Source: Chrysochromulina tobinii
Taxonomy: Eukaryota; Haptophyta; Prymnesiales; Chrysochromulinaceae
Direction: 5' to 3'
NCBI GenBank assembly: GCA_001275005.1
Contig: JWZX01003359.1
Span: 1 to 48,504 of the forward strand
Length of the DNA: 48,504 nucleotides
In this document: piece after piece, positions 17,188 to 26,374 of the stretch
Numbering within the stretch: position 1 is the stretch's first letter
Layout: every line of letters begins with the position of its first letter
Made by a program: the position numbers and the translations under genes
Notes under the pieces: model-generated
The model's input: the letters and a program-made list of their open reading frames with translations, nothing else
Databases searched by the model: none
What the model was told of the DNA's origin: nothing

Positions 17188-19662
17188 TCAGTGCGGCGCC
17201 TGCTGGCTCTCAACGATGGCCTGCAGCGCACGCAGCGTCGACTGCTGCTCCTCATGCAGGGCGATCTCGAGCTGCGAGATGCGGTGATCGAGCGCCGCGG
17301 GCACCATAGTGCCCCCTCCGGTGAGCCGCCCCTCGAGCTCGGCGAGCCGCGCCTCCGCAGCGCTCGCCACCTCCTTGATCTTGAGCGACTGCATGTACGC
17401 GCAGAGCTGGGCCACGGCCTCTCCCAGCGTGTCGACGCGCAAGAGCGCCTGCTGGAGAGTCGAGAGAGCCCCGGGCTCGCCGAGCGGCACGATAGCTTCG
17501 CTCACTTGCGCGCGCAGCTCCTCTAGGGCACCGCGCGTCTCCTCGCGCACCGCCTCGAGCGCCGCGGACACCTTTTGGTCATCCTCCGCGCGGCATCGCA
17601 TGTGCTCCTCATCGACCCATCGGAGCTCATCCGAGAGCTTCTGCGCCGTCGCCGCCTGCGCCTCCGTGAGCTCGACCACCTCCACCTCACGCGCTGCCTG
17701 CGCCTCGGCGAACGCGGCGCGCAGCTGCTCGGTCGCATGCTGGCCTGCGCGCTCGACGGAGCCGAGCCGCGCCGCGCTCTCGCCGAAGCTGCGCTTCATC
17801 TCGTCGCGCACCGCCTCGAGCGATTCGGCCGCGCCGCGCGCCGCTGCGTCTGTGTCGGCCATATGACTCGACTGCGCCTCAGCGAGTTTCGTGAGCTGGC
17901 TGTGCAGACCGTCGACGGCCGCGCGCCGCTCCGCCTCCTCGTGCGCGCGCGCCTTGGCCGCGGCCTCGTCTACCCAGCGCAGCTCCTGGCGAAGCTGCTC
18001 GAGGTCGCGGCCCTTCTCGAGCAGCTCCCCGTTTAACCTCGAGAGCTCATGGCGTGCCTTGTCCTGCGACTGGAGCAGCTCCGCCACGTGCGTCTCAAGG
18101 TTCTTCGTCTTCTCACGCTCAGTGTGCAAGTCCGAGTGCAGTCGCATCAGCTGCGCCTCGTGCGCCTGCAGCCGCACCTCCATCGCGGCCGCCAGCTGCT
18201 CCATCCGTGTGTTCACGCCGGTGAGCGCCGCTCCGGCGAGCCGCGCCTCGTGAACCGCCTCGCCTGGTGTCTTGGCGCGCCCGTCGCCGACACCCGGTGG
18301 CTTCAAGGCGCCGCTGCCGAAGCCTTTTGTGCTACCCGCCTTGCTCAAGACGCTGGGCGGCCCGGTGGCCGCCGCGCGCGGAGAGAGCGTCGCCGTTGCG
18401 CCGATGGCGGCCCCGAGCGACATCTGCCGCTGCAGCGGCGGAGAGCGCTCCCTCAGCTGCGGCGTGGCGGCGGCGACGGCAGCGGAGCACGAGGAAGGCG
18501 GCGGCGCGGGCGGCAACTCCGGGGCGGATCCCGCCGCGCCGTTGCCGATCGTCGTGATGAACTTGTTGACCCGCAGCGTGCCGTTGACTGCCGCGAGGAT
18601 CCCCTCATCTAGAGCCCCGGCCTCACCAAGCGCAAGCTCGGTGATGGTCGTGTTGGAGCGCAGCGCGTTCGCGACCGCCGTCGCGCCCTCGCGGTTGTTG
18701 GGCTCGATCTCAAGCACCAGCTGCTTCAGCGTACGGTTCACTCGGAGCGCCTCGGCGACCGCGAGCGCGCCAGTGCGCCCACAGCTCGCGCCCTGGAGGT
18801 CGACCCGCTGCAGGCGCGAGTTGTGCTTCCAAGAGTCGGCGAGTGCGGCGCAGCCCTCCTCGCCGATGCCGTTCGAGCCCAGGTACAGCTCGACGAGCGC
18901 ATCGTTGCGCTTGCACATGCGCGCGATCGCGACCGCGCCTACGTCCAGGATCGCATTTGAACGCAGATTGAGCGTACGCAGCGTCGAGTTCGCTTCGAGC
19001 GACGCGGCAAGCTGCATGGCGCCCTCAGGGCCTATCAGATTGCCGCCCAAGTGCAGCTCGACGATCGACCGATTGCTCTGCAGCGCCTTGCCCAGCGCCG
19101 TCGCGCCCGCGTCACCCACCTCGTTGAAGCGCAAGTTGACCACCTGCAGCGCGCCGTTGACCTGGAGCGCGGCCGCCAGGCCGATGGCGCCTTGGTCTTT
19201 GATGTCGTTGCGCTGCAGGTCGATGGAGCGCAGCGCCGAGTTACCCGCGAGCGCCTCCGCCAGGCTCGACGCACCCGGGTTGCCGATGCGGTTCGAGCGC
19301 AGCTCGAGCGTCGAGAGCGAGCCCGCGCGCACCACCGGCAGCACCGCGAGCGCACCCTCGTCGCCCAGGCCACAGTCGGCGATGCTCAGGCGCATGAGGC
19401 TGCCGCCCGACGCGAGGCTCTGCACGAGCTCACCTAGCGCGCGCGGCGACAGCTGCAGCTCCGTCAGCTCCGACTCGGTGAAGCTGTGCCCGGCCTTGAG
19501 CCCCTCGGCGACGCAGTGCACGGTCGCATCGCTGAGAGCCATCCCACTGATCCTGAAGCACGAGTCGCCCTCATCACCTCCGAGCGCCGCCGCGAGGTCC
19601 TGGTTTGGCCGCTCGTTTGCAGCCTTGCAGGCCGCGAGGTAAGCGTCGATCATTCTCGACAT
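17188..19662 (-). CDS. Leucine-rich-repeat (RI/NLRC3-like) protein with long coiled-coil tail
   Basis: An 824-residue protein with a probable scaffold or regulatory role; no enzymatic domain is seen. Residues about 75-360 hold roughly ten 28-residue LRRs of ribonuclease-inhibitor type, with the pattern LxxLDLxxNxIxDxGAxxLAxAL. A disordered Pro/Ala/Ser linker spans about 365-470. The last 350 residues are heptad-rich coiled coil (Glu, Ala, Arg, Leu), in which an ELRWVDE block occurs twice, suggesting internal duplication. The start is the first true ATG (MSRMIDAY); the open frame begins one GTG codon earlier. There is no signal peptide or membrane span, so a cytoplasmic or cytoskeletal/flagellar location is possible (inference). 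It is divergent from the UBM-like gene. Confidence 0.85.
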   Translation of the reverse strand: MSRMIDAYLAACKAANERPNQDLAAALGGDEGDSCFRISGMALSDATVHCVAEGLKAGHSFTESELTELQLSPRALGELVQSLASGGSLMRLSIADCGLGDEGALAVLPVVRAGSLSTLELRSNRIGNPGASSLAEALAGNSALRSIDLQRNDIKDQGAIGLAAALQVNGALQVVNLRFNEVGDAGATALGKALQSNRSIVELHLGGNLIGPEGAMQLAASLEANSTLRTLNLRSNAILDVGAVAIARMCKRNDALVELYLGSNGIGEEGCAALADSWKHNSRLQRVDLQGASCGRTGALAVAEALRVNRTLKQLVLEIEPNNREGATAVANALRSNTTITELALGEAGALDEGILAAVNGTLRVNKFITTIGNGAAGSAPELPPAPPPSSCSAAVAAATPQLRERSPPLQRQMSLGAAIGATATLSPRAAATGPPSVLSKAGSTKGFGSGALKPPGVGDGRAKTPGEAVHEARLAGAALTGVNTRMEQLAAAMEVRLQAHEAQLMRLHSDLHTEREKTKNLETHVAELLQSQDKARHELSRLNGELLEKGRDLEQLRQELRWVDEAAAKARAHEEAERRAAVDGLHSQLTKLAEAQSSHMADTDAAARGAAESLEAVRDEMKRSFGESAARLGSVERAGQHATEQLRAAFAEAQAAREVEVVELTEAQAATAQKLSDELRWVDEEHMRCRAEDDQKVSAALEAVREETRGALEELRAQVSEAIVPLGEPGALSTLQQALLRVDTLGEAVAQLCAYMQSLKIKEVASAAEARLAELEGRLTGGGTMVPAALDHRISQLEIALHEEQQSTLRALQAIVESQQAPH

Positions 19663-20052
19663 CACGGCCGCGGTGCGTTACCTGCCAGGCACAGGCAGCA
19701 GGCGCAGAAGCCGCAGTGGGTCAATAGGTCTGCGGCGCTGCAGAAGCTACATCATCAGATCCCTGTCACAATCGGCACACGGCACTACCAGCGGGCCTGG
19801 GGGGCTGGGCGTGAGGGTCATGAGGGAAGTGTCTGGCCGGCTGTTTGGGAAGCGGTGCGCCGCACCGCGACAATGACAATCGATAAGGAATGCCCTAGCC
19901 AGAGTCGGTGGGTTTGTTGCCGGTGCACCGCCGCGCTTTCGCCGTTTCGGAGTTCCAAATTGGTAAGTGCGATGTTTAATGTTGTCGTCGGCCAACATGC
20001 GTCCGTCATGCGCGTCAGAAAATTCCACGATTGACACGTGTCGCCCGAAGCA
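19663..20052. promoter_or_regulatory. Shared divergent promoter region, LRR protein / UBM-like protein
   Basis: About 390 bp between divergent starts. It contains a GTAAGT sequence near 19960 that could be a 5' UTR intron donor for the rightward gene, and a palindromic ACGT element immediately before its ATG. Function is inferred from position. Confidence 0.4.
20033..20042. promoter_or_regulatory. G-box-like palindrome GACACGTGTC
   Basis: A perfect 10-bp palindrome with a CACGTG core, ending 10 nt before the ATG of the rightward gene. CACGTG is the classical bHLH/bZIP core. Another CACGTG lies in the divergent promoter at 23166. Binding is not demonstrated. Confidence 0.35.
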
Positions 20053-20687
20053 ATGGTGAAGAGTGCCCGCGGCCCAAAGAAGTCGCCCAATGGCGCGGCG
20101 CCACAGCCCGGCAAGTCGCCGCGGCCCGGCAGCGGCGGCAAGTCGCCGCGGCCCGGCAGCGGCGGCAAGGGCAGCGGCGGCAAGTCGCCCAGTGGCCCTG
20201 TCCCGCTGAACACAGCCAAGGGCTCGTTTACCTTCACGATGGTCACTGACGGCTGCTACATTGAACACAAGGTGAGTGTGACCCCTCCTTTCACGCGCCC
20301 GGATTGCCCTCACCGGGCTAACTCGCCCTCGCGCCGTCGTCCCTGCCTTGTATGCAGTGGGGCCAGAACTCGGGCCATGTCGGCGTGCCCCTCGAGGCCA
20401 TGCCCGCTTTCATCTCGCGGCTCCAGATGTGCTACCAAAAGGCGACGGGCGTCAAGGCGGTGGACAAATCGCCCAGGACACCCGGCAGCGGCGGCCCGAT
20501 CAAGGGCGCGATCGACAAAAAGAAGGAGGGCAAGAAGAAGGATGTTGAGATGAAGGAGAAGAAGGAGAAGCCCAAGCCCAAGGCGACAATTGAGGACCTC
20601 GACGCGGAGCTCCTCTCGTATCAGGCGGCGCGTGCTGCCGACGGCAGTGCGCCGACGGGGATGGAGGCGGCGCCCGCGCCTGCGTGA
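20053..20687 (+). CDS. Small two-exon protein with UAP56-binding-motif-like C-terminus
   Basis: Exons 20053-20271 and 20358-20687 are joined by an 86-nt intron with donor GTGAGT and acceptor TATGCAG, giving 182 residues. The N-terminus (about 1-50) is Lys/Pro/Gly/Ser-rich with repeated PRPGSGGK blocks. A compact segment from about 56 to 105 (FTFTMVTDGCYIEHK continuing into WGQNSGHVGVP and FISRLQ) looks like two strands plus a helix, reminiscent of PUR-type nucleic-acid-binding repeats, but this is weak. A Lys/Glu-rich linker follows. Near the end, TIEDLDAELLSYQ resembles the LDxxLDxYM-type UAP56-binding motif of mRNA-export adaptors such as ALYREF and CHTOP. A role in RNA binding or export is therefore plausible, not established. 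The splice is supported by continuity of a folded segment across it. Confidence 0.65.
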
Positions 20688-21375
20688 GGGACGTGCTGCG
20701 CGCCCGACGGCTAGAGAGCCGTGGCTGTGCCGGTGGCTGAGACGACGCTGAACTCAGGGCTGGACGCCGAGGGCGCTCACGCACCAACGTCCAACTGAAA
20801 CATTGATGACAGACCTTATACTTCGCGAATCAGACTGTCGCAAGCGGGTGTCTCGTGTGCGGCCCTCGTCTTCGACGAAGACCTCGCAACCGCGCGCACC
20901 GAGCTTATCTTGTGTATTCCCACGTCACGAGCCGATGCGTCAACCGTCATTCGACGACCGCGGGCCGGGCACCGTCTCGGTCTCGCTCCCTTGAAGAGGT
21001 CCTCTGAACACGGCGCCGGCGCAACACATCTTTTGTCATACGAATAGAAATCTCACCCGACCTCATCATGGATCATGGGCTCTCACGATACCTCGGCAAT
21101 GATGAGCTGACGTTTGAGCGAGTAACGCGTACCGGTGATGTCGCCGATCAGCAATCGGAAGAACTAACGGATAGAGATGCTTCTCCGAGAGCAGAGCAGG
21201 GGCGGCGATCGGGTGCACGGCCGCCATCCTTGTCCCTGCCCAGCCCCGATCGGGTACCCCTGCCCCTGGATGCGGCCTGGACCGATGACCATTGAGCACC
21301 GCTCAATGAGCAACTCCACCGGATAGCGCTCCCTCGGGCCCTCTTAGCCTGTGTGCACTGCAGTGCCTGTGTGCC
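20688..21375. other. Intergenic between convergent genes
   Basis: No supported gene. A perfect hairpin ATTGAGC-ACC-GCTCAAT lies at 21291-21307, about 70 bp past the stop codon of the leftward-transcribed dehydratase gene. GATCGGGT occurs twice near 21208 and 21247. Confidence 0.45.
21291..21307. repeat. Short perfect hairpin
   Basis: A 7-bp perfect inverted repeat with a 3-nt loop in the 3' flank of the threonine-dehydratase-like gene. It could act in transcript 3'-end structure; no functional evidence. Confidence 0.5.
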
Positions 21376-23133
21376 TCATCGCATGAAGTCGCGGTAGATG
21401 ATATTCTGTGTCTCGTCGAAGAAGGGGTAGCCAAGCCCCTCGAGCACCTCTGTGAAGGCCTTGTCCTGGCCCTCAGGAACGCGTACGCCCGCGAGCACCT
21501 TGCCCACCTGGCCGCCGTGGTTGCGGTAGTGGAGCATGGTGATGAACCAGCCATCGCGCTTGTTCAGCGCACCGAGGAACTGGTTGAGCGCGCCCGCGTT
21601 CTCGGGGAACTCGAAGCGCACGATGCGCTCGCCGGGGATCTCGCCCGGCCGGCCTCCGGCCAGATAGCGCGCGTGCGACTTGGCCATCTCGTCGCCCGTC
21701 ACATCGATCGCGTACACTTCATGCTTGCCTAGCGCCGAGATCACGTCCGCTGCAAACATCTCGGGGGACATTTTCTTGGCCTCGGCCTCGCTCGTCTCCA
21801 TCGCCATGTACACGAGCGCGTCCTTGTCCTTGGGCGAGTGCCTGTAGACGAACTCGGTGACGAGCCGCGGCTGCACCGCCTTGTACATGGAGAAGAACAT
21901 GCCGGTGCGGTCGGGCATTCGGAGCGCGAAGAGCTTCTCGCGCTGCTCGCCAATGGCGGCGCGCTCGGCGATAAAGCGCAGGATGTCGAACTCGATGTTG
22001 GACGCGTCCGACGAGATGGCCACGAAATTGCCGCGCGACTTGCCCGGTGCAGGTGCGGGCATCGCGGTCACGTACTTCTTGAGGCCGGCGATCGCGACAG
22101 CGCCCGCGGGCTCGAGAACGGCACGGGTGTCCTCAAAGGCGTCACGCACGGCCGCGCAAATCTCGTCGTGCGAGACCACCACGATGTCGTCCACCAGCTC
22201 ATTGCACAGTCGAAACACCTCCGGACCGAGCTGGCGCACCGACGCACCGTCCACGAAGGGCGCCGGCTCCGCCACCGAGAGTGTGTGGCCAGCAAGCAGC
22301 GAGCGGTGCAGCAGGTCGGCGGAGCTCGCCTCGACGCCGATGACCTTGGTGCGCGGCATCACAGACTTGACCACCGCCGCGACGCCCGCGAGCAGCGACG
22401 AGCCGCCCGCGACCACGAACACGGCGTCCAGTCGATTGTGCTCGTGGCCCTCGAGCGCGGCGCCGATCTGCTTGACAATCTCGAGCGCGGCCGTCGCCTG
22501 CCCGGAAATGACGTACGGGTCGTCGTGCGGCTGCAGCTCCATTACCTGCGGGTCCGCCGACGCGGTCTTCTGCACCTCCTCAAACGCCTCACCCAGAGTG
22601 GTGCCCTTGACCACGACCAGAGCGCCCGCGCGCTCGATGGCAGCGATCCGCTTTGTCGGCGTGCGCTGGGGCATCACGACCGTCGCGCGGACGCCGAGCG
22701 CGCGCGCCGCGACAGCGACTGAGAGGCCCTGCGAGCCGACCGAGGCCGTGATCACCTCCTTCTTGTCAGCCGGCAGGTGCGCCAGCCGGTTGTAAGCGCC
22801 GCGCAGCTTGTATGAGAACGAGGGCAGCAGGTCCTCGCGCTTCACATGCACGCTGCAGTTGAGCCGCTCGCTGAGCCCGCTCGCGTACTGGAGCGGCGTT
22901 TCCCCAAGCAGATCGTACACGCGGCTCGTGAGCGCGAGCCGCACATAGTCCGGGCCAGTCGCGTTCGTTTCGAGCTTTTCGCCGTCGCCAAGGCCACCGG
23001 TCATCACGCTCGTTGCCGGCTTTTTGCGCTCGACCAGCTTGGCGAGCGGAGCACGGATGCGGTACGGGAGTCCAGACATTGGCCGGACGTTGCCCAGGCG
23101 TATGGGCAGCCTAGCCTTCAACAGTGTTGCCAT
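21376..23133 (-). CDS. ilvA: Threonine dehydratase-like PLP enzyme with two C-terminal ACT-like domains
   Basis: By family, it would deaminate threonine to 2-oxobutyrate for isoleucine synthesis, in an organelle. The protein is 585 residues from ATG 23133; the open frame upstream has only a TTG. Residues 1-45 are basic and hydroxylated, as in a transit peptide. The PLP domain has the Schiff-base lysine K109 (SFSYKLRGAYN), ISGQATAALEI (about 209-219), FVDGASVRQLG and VLEPAGAVAIAG. Two tandem ACT-like regulatory modules fill about residues 400-585, as in feedback-regulated biosynthetic enzymes. Two cofactor motifs are unusual: the SAGNHAQG loop reads SVGSQGLSV (131-139), and the phosphate-binding GGGGL reads GGSSL (243-247). 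The enzyme may therefore have shifted substrate or activity. It is head to head with the nucleoredoxin-like gene. Confidence 0.88.
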   Translation of the reverse strand: MATLLKARLPIRLGNVRPMSGLPYRIRAPLAKLVERKKPATSVMTGGLGDGEKLETNATGPDYVRLALTSRVYDLLGETPLQYASGLSERLNCSVHVKREDLLPSFSYKLRGAYNRLAHLPADKKEVITASVGSQGLSVAVAARALGVRATVVMPQRTPTKRIAAIERAGALVVVKGTTLGEAFEEVQKTASADPQVMELQPHDDPYVISGQATAALEIVKQIGAALEGHEHNRLDAVFVVAGGSSLLAGVAAVVKSVMPRTKVIGVEASSADLLHRSLLAGHTLSVAEPAPFVDGASVRQLGPEVFRLCNELVDDIVVVSHDEICAAVRDAFEDTRAVLEPAGAVAIAGLKKYVTAMPAPAPGKSRGNFVAISSDASNIEFDILRFIAERAAIGEQREKLFALRMPDRTGMFFSMYKAVQPRLVTEFVYRHSPKDKDALVYMAMETSEAEAKKMSPEMFAADVISALGKHEVYAIDVTGDEMAKSHARYLAGGRPGEIPGERIVRFEFPENAGALNQFLGALNKRDGWFITMLHYRNHGGQVGKVLAGVRVPEGQDKAFTEVLEGLGYPFFDETQNIIYRDFMR

Positions 23134-23343
23134 GGTGATCTGCCGCGCTGCCAGATGACGCGGTGCACGTGGCTCGCGAGCGTGCGGCAATTTCACGAAA
23201 CCGATCCATGACGTCTTGGACGGCAACCATCAGGCACACGAATAAGCGGGGCTAATCACACCTCGAGACCTCGAGACCTCTGCCTGACGAATTTAACGTT
23301 ACCTGTTAAAACCTGTCAAGCACGAGCCTGAACTTTTTCCACG
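23134..23343. promoter_or_regulatory. Shared divergent promoter, dehydratase / nucleoredoxin-like
   Basis: 210 bp between divergent ATGs. It contains CACGTG at 23166, a CRE-like TGACGTC near 23209, a tandem CCTCGAGA repeat at 23261-23280 (a related copy lies near 13934), and an AT-rich stretch near 23290. These motifs are seen; their use is inferred. Confidence 0.45.
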
Positions 23344-24231
23344 ATGTTTCGCCGCGCGGCAGGCGTCACTGCCGCGGTAAGCGCCACTGCGATCACCATC
23401 GGCGCTGCGAGAGCTGCACAGCCCGCCGCTGCTGCAGACGCCGACCCGGACAGTGCGACAGCATCGGCGCTGCGCAACGTCGGCATGCGGGCCCAGGCGG
23501 TCTTGAGTGACCCACCGTCAGTATTTCGGCGATGCGCTCGCGCCAACTGGCGTCAACATGCCGGTGACGACGCGTGCCAGCAGCTCGTGAAGTGCCAGAC
23601 TGCTCTACACTCAGCGCTCTTCAAGGCGGCAGAAATTTGGAATCACACACATCGCATCGAGCCTGCTATGATAGGCGGCCTCCAGCGTGCAGCCACTGAC
23701 GCTGAGGCGGCTGTGAAAGCGGTGCGCAGCGCGGCGGTGAGCGGTGCCGCAGCGGTGCCTTGGGGCGAGTTGCTTCGTGGCGCGACATTCGAATCCGCCG
23801 ATGGGTCTCCGGCCAGTGGTGGCGCTGAAGGACCCGATGGGCTGCGCGGTCGTACAGTCGCCCTGTACTTCACAGCGTCGTGGTGTGGGCCGTGCCATAC
23901 CTTCACGCCGAAACTTGTGCAGCTATACGAGAAGCTTCGCGGCGTCGGCGGTGATCTCGAGGTGGTAATGGTCTCCTGGGATGACCTCTCCGACGACCGC
24001 AAGAGCTACGCACGCCAGCATGGCATGCCCTGGCTTAGCCTGCCGCATTCGAACGAAATGCGCAAGCTCACCGACGAGCTCACCCTCCGGTACGACGTGA
24101 TGGGCATCCCGACACTCGTGGTGCTGGAGGTCTCGGCCGATGGCAAGGATGCGCGCGTGCTCACCCGCGATGGCCGCATGGACATTGAACGTGGGCGGAC
24201 GCCGTGGCTGGCGCAGCGTGCGCGGCCTTGA
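23344..24231 (+). CDS. Nucleoredoxin/tryparedoxin-like thioredoxin-fold protein
   Basis: Probable thiol-disulfide oxidoreductase of 295 residues. The C-terminal half is a thioredoxin fold of nucleoredoxin type: LYFTASWCGPCHTFTPKL with W180-C181-G182-P183-C184, followed by VVMVSWDD and the cis-proline loop MGIPTLVV at P256. The N-terminus (MFRRAAGVTAAVSA, then an Ala-rich stretch to about 35) looks like a signal or transit peptide, so an organellar or endomembrane location is likely. Residues 40-130 form a family-specific, probably helical region without a recognised domain. The active site is the classic WCGPC rather than the WCPPC common in nucleoredoxins. Its divergent partner is the dehydratase. 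Confidence 0.87.
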   Translation: MFRRAAGVTAAVSATAITIGAARAAQPAAAADADPDSATASALRNVGMRAQAVLSDPPSVFRRCARANWRQHAGDDACQQLVKCQTALHSALFKAAEIWNHTHRIEPAMIGGLQRAATDAEAAVKAVRSAAVSGAAAVPWGELLRGATFESADGSPASGGAEGPDGLRGRTVALYFTASWCGPCHTFTPKLVQLYEKLRGVGGDLEVVMVSWDDLSDDRKSYARQHGMPWLSLPHSNEMRKLTDELTLRYDVMGIPTLVVLEVSADGKDARVLTRDGRMDIERGRTPWLAQRARP

Positions 24232-25042
24232 TGTTCATCTGGTCCTTCTGCAGCACCGTCGGCTCGTTGGTAATGGCAAGACTTGACGTCAGTGCCACCG
24301 GATGATGAGACCAGTTCGTGAATCGTACGACATTTTCCGATTTGGCTGGATTGCTTGGATTATGAAAGTGTCCACACTCGACTTCCGACTTGTGTGTCCC
24401 ACCACATTAACCACCACACTCCACATATTATATTTATTATAGGCCCGTTCAGGCGAGGCTCCGCACGCCCAACCGGCACCGCGCGCATCAAGACGGCGGT
24501 TCGCGGACGCACGAAGTGAGATGCGTGCAGAGATCCGATCTGATAACAAGTGTTGTACGCCCAGCGCAGGACGGTCGGTATAGCGAGAAAAGAGCGACTG
24601 TTCAGTGTTCTGAATAAGTTCTGAAAGTGTGTGCTGTGTCCGCGACCACCACACTCCACAGGCGAGGCTCCACGCCCACCGCGCACCACGCAAGACCGCG
24701 GTGCGCGGACGCAAGTGAAACCGCGGTGCGCGGACGCAAGTGAAAGATGCCATCTGCCAGATGCAGAGATCCGATCTGATAACAAAAGTGTACGCGGACG
24801 CAGGACGGTCGATTGTCAAGTGGACTCGATAGTTTGACCAGGGCTCGAGCTAGTGGTAGTCAACTGAGTCGAGTCGACTTGTACAAGTACATTGTAAGGT
24901 GTTTTGACGACGTGCCATCTGCTATGTGCGCATTGCGAAAAGTTTCGCAAATGCCACCACGGCGCGTGTTTCGCGACCACACACAAGTGCAAACGAAGTG
25001 AGCTCCAAAGACGGACCTTGCACGCAGCCAGGTACATCCGAA
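24232..25042. other. Intergenic with a duplicated non-coding element
   Basis: No supported gene. The stretch is dominated by two related copies of an element of about 165 bp, listed separately. Confidence 0.6.
24411..24811 (+). repeat. Two direct copies of a ~165-bp non-coding element
   Basis: Copy A at about 24411-24576 and copy B at about 24645-24811 share CACCACACTCCACA, AGGCGAGGCTCC, AGAGATCCGATCTGATAACAA and GCGCAGGACGGTCG-like blocks in the same order. Copy A has an AT-rich insertion near its left end. Copy B contains a perfect 25-bp tandem duplication (24696-24720 and 24721-24745). No coding potential or transposase is seen, so a non-autonomous mobile element or duplicated promoter is possible. 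Confidence 0.8.
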
Positions 25043-26374
25043 ATGGAGCCATGGGAGCCTGCGATTGAGCGTGCAGGCTCTGAGACCGCAGCCCGTTGCG
25101 CTCATCGAATGAATGAGGCCCCAGCCGTCGCAGTCTGCATCGCAGGCTCAGCTCGCTCCTACACGACACGCCTTGTCCAGACGCATCTGCGATACAACTT
25201 GCTCAAGGCGCTCGCCAGCCCCTATAAGACGCGTATATTTCTCCACCTCAAGCTCAACGACTCCGATAAGACCTCCGGGCTCTCCGGGCAAAAGTTCCGC
25301 AGCCACAAAGAGAGCAGCCTTCTGAGCATCCTCGCTACCATGGAGCAGCCGTGGATTGCAAAGCACATTGGCGAGGCGGTCGTACTCAATGGGAGCGGAA
25401 GCTATTCTGGCGAAGGCTGCCGGAGCGTATCTTCTGGTACATGCATCGTCAAGCCTGAGACTGAATCGTGGAAAGACTACCGCATTGCCGCCTGCACTGA
25501 CACAGCCCGAGCGATGCGCAGCGCTGCAGGCATTACACGGCCTGCCCAGTGCTGCACACCAAACAACCAATGGGCCGGGGAAGGTAACAACGAGGAGCGC
25601 TTGCTGCTGTCTCAGCTGAGTGCGGCGTGGTGTGGTGGCGCTATCCGTCGCTACGAGCACGCAAAGCGGGCTCCTTTCGACCTCGTCGTGTACACGCGGC
25701 CTGACGCAGTATGGTGGCAGCCAGTCGTGCCTTGGTGTGAATGGCCGGTGCGAGAGCAGGGCATCGCTTGTGATTACCCAGCGTGTGACATGGCGTGGAT
25801 GGTGCCTCGGCACCACTTTGATCGCATGGTGTCGCTCCATACTGTGCACCGCGACTGCCCTGCCTTTACCTCGGGGCGAGGCAAACATACATGCTGTACC
25901 ACGAATGAGCACCTCCTCATGTTTGCGAGGGTACACATGAACGCCACGCACCGGCTGCCCGACGGCCTGCAGCTCAAAGTGTCCTCGCAAGCCAGTGCCA
26001 AGGTGTATAAGGGAGTTTCGATCCTTCGGTCAATCAAGGGCGTCTGCGAGATCGTCCTGCACCCAGTGCTGAGGGTCTTACCTGGGCAACCCGCCAGCAA
26101 CCCTGCCGGGACGTGGGCCTTCAAGCATCAGCAGAGGAGTGGCATGCTAATCAAGACGACGGTGCGGCTGCGCAAGCTATTCAGGGCCAACGAAACAATC
26201 ACGGAAGCGCACGTGCTCGCCAGTGAGATGCGCACTTGCAAAACCGCTCTTAGCTTGTGCGGGCCTGGCGGCTACCCGATCGTTGAAAATGGTGCGCTGA
26301 TGGACAACCATGAGAATCTCGGACGCACCATCCGAGACTGGGGCGAGAGAGTGGAGAGAGCATATCGGGGCTAA
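25043..26374 (+). CDS. Glycosyltransferase-like protein of an algal uncharacterised family
   Basis: A 443-residue protein. Two features recall algal nucleotide-sugar glycosyltransferase-like proteins: an opening strand-loop AVAVCIAGSARSY (about 28-40) followed by RIFLHLKL, and a central FDLVVYTRPDAVWW (about 213-226), whose RPD can play the role of a DxD-type site. Many Cys residues (for example in the stretches around AACTDTAR, QCCTPNN and HTCCTTNEH) suggest a disulfide-bonded lumenal domain. No signal anchor is evident from the chosen ATG; a second ATG at 25109 just before the conserved strand is possible. The reaction and acceptor are unknown; family membership is judged by eye. Confidence 0.6.
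   Translation: MEPWEPAIERAGSETAARCAHRMNEAPAVAVCIAGSARSYTTRLVQTHLRYNLLKALASPYKTRIFLHLKLNDSDKTSGLSGQKFRSHKESSLLSILATMEQPWIAKHIGEAVVLNGSGSYSGEGCRSVSSGTCIVKPETESWKDYRIAACTDTARAMRSAAGITRPAQCCTPNNQWAGEGNNEERLLLSQLSAAWCGGAIRRYEHAKRAPFDLVVYTRPDAVWWQPVVPWCEWPVREQGIACDYPACDMAWMVPRHHFDRMVSLHTVHRDCPAFTSGRGKHTCCTTNEHLLMFARVHMNATHRLPDGLQLKVSSQASAKVYKGVSILRSIKGVCEIVLHPVLRVLPGQPASNPAGTWAFKHQQRSGMLIKTTVRLRKLFRANETITEAHVLASEMRTCKTALSLCGPGGYPIVENGALMDNHENLGRTIRDWGERVERAYRG

Noticed and set aside
18272-19642. 456-codon plus-strand frame opposite the LRR gene
   Set aside because: Low-complexity Ser/Ala/Arg composition typical of an antisense shadow. The minus strand shows regular LRRs.
23120-23135. GTTGCCATGGTGAT at the dehydratase start codon, resembling an X-box
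   Set aside because: The second half-site is mismatched and it overlaps the coding start. Likely coincidence.
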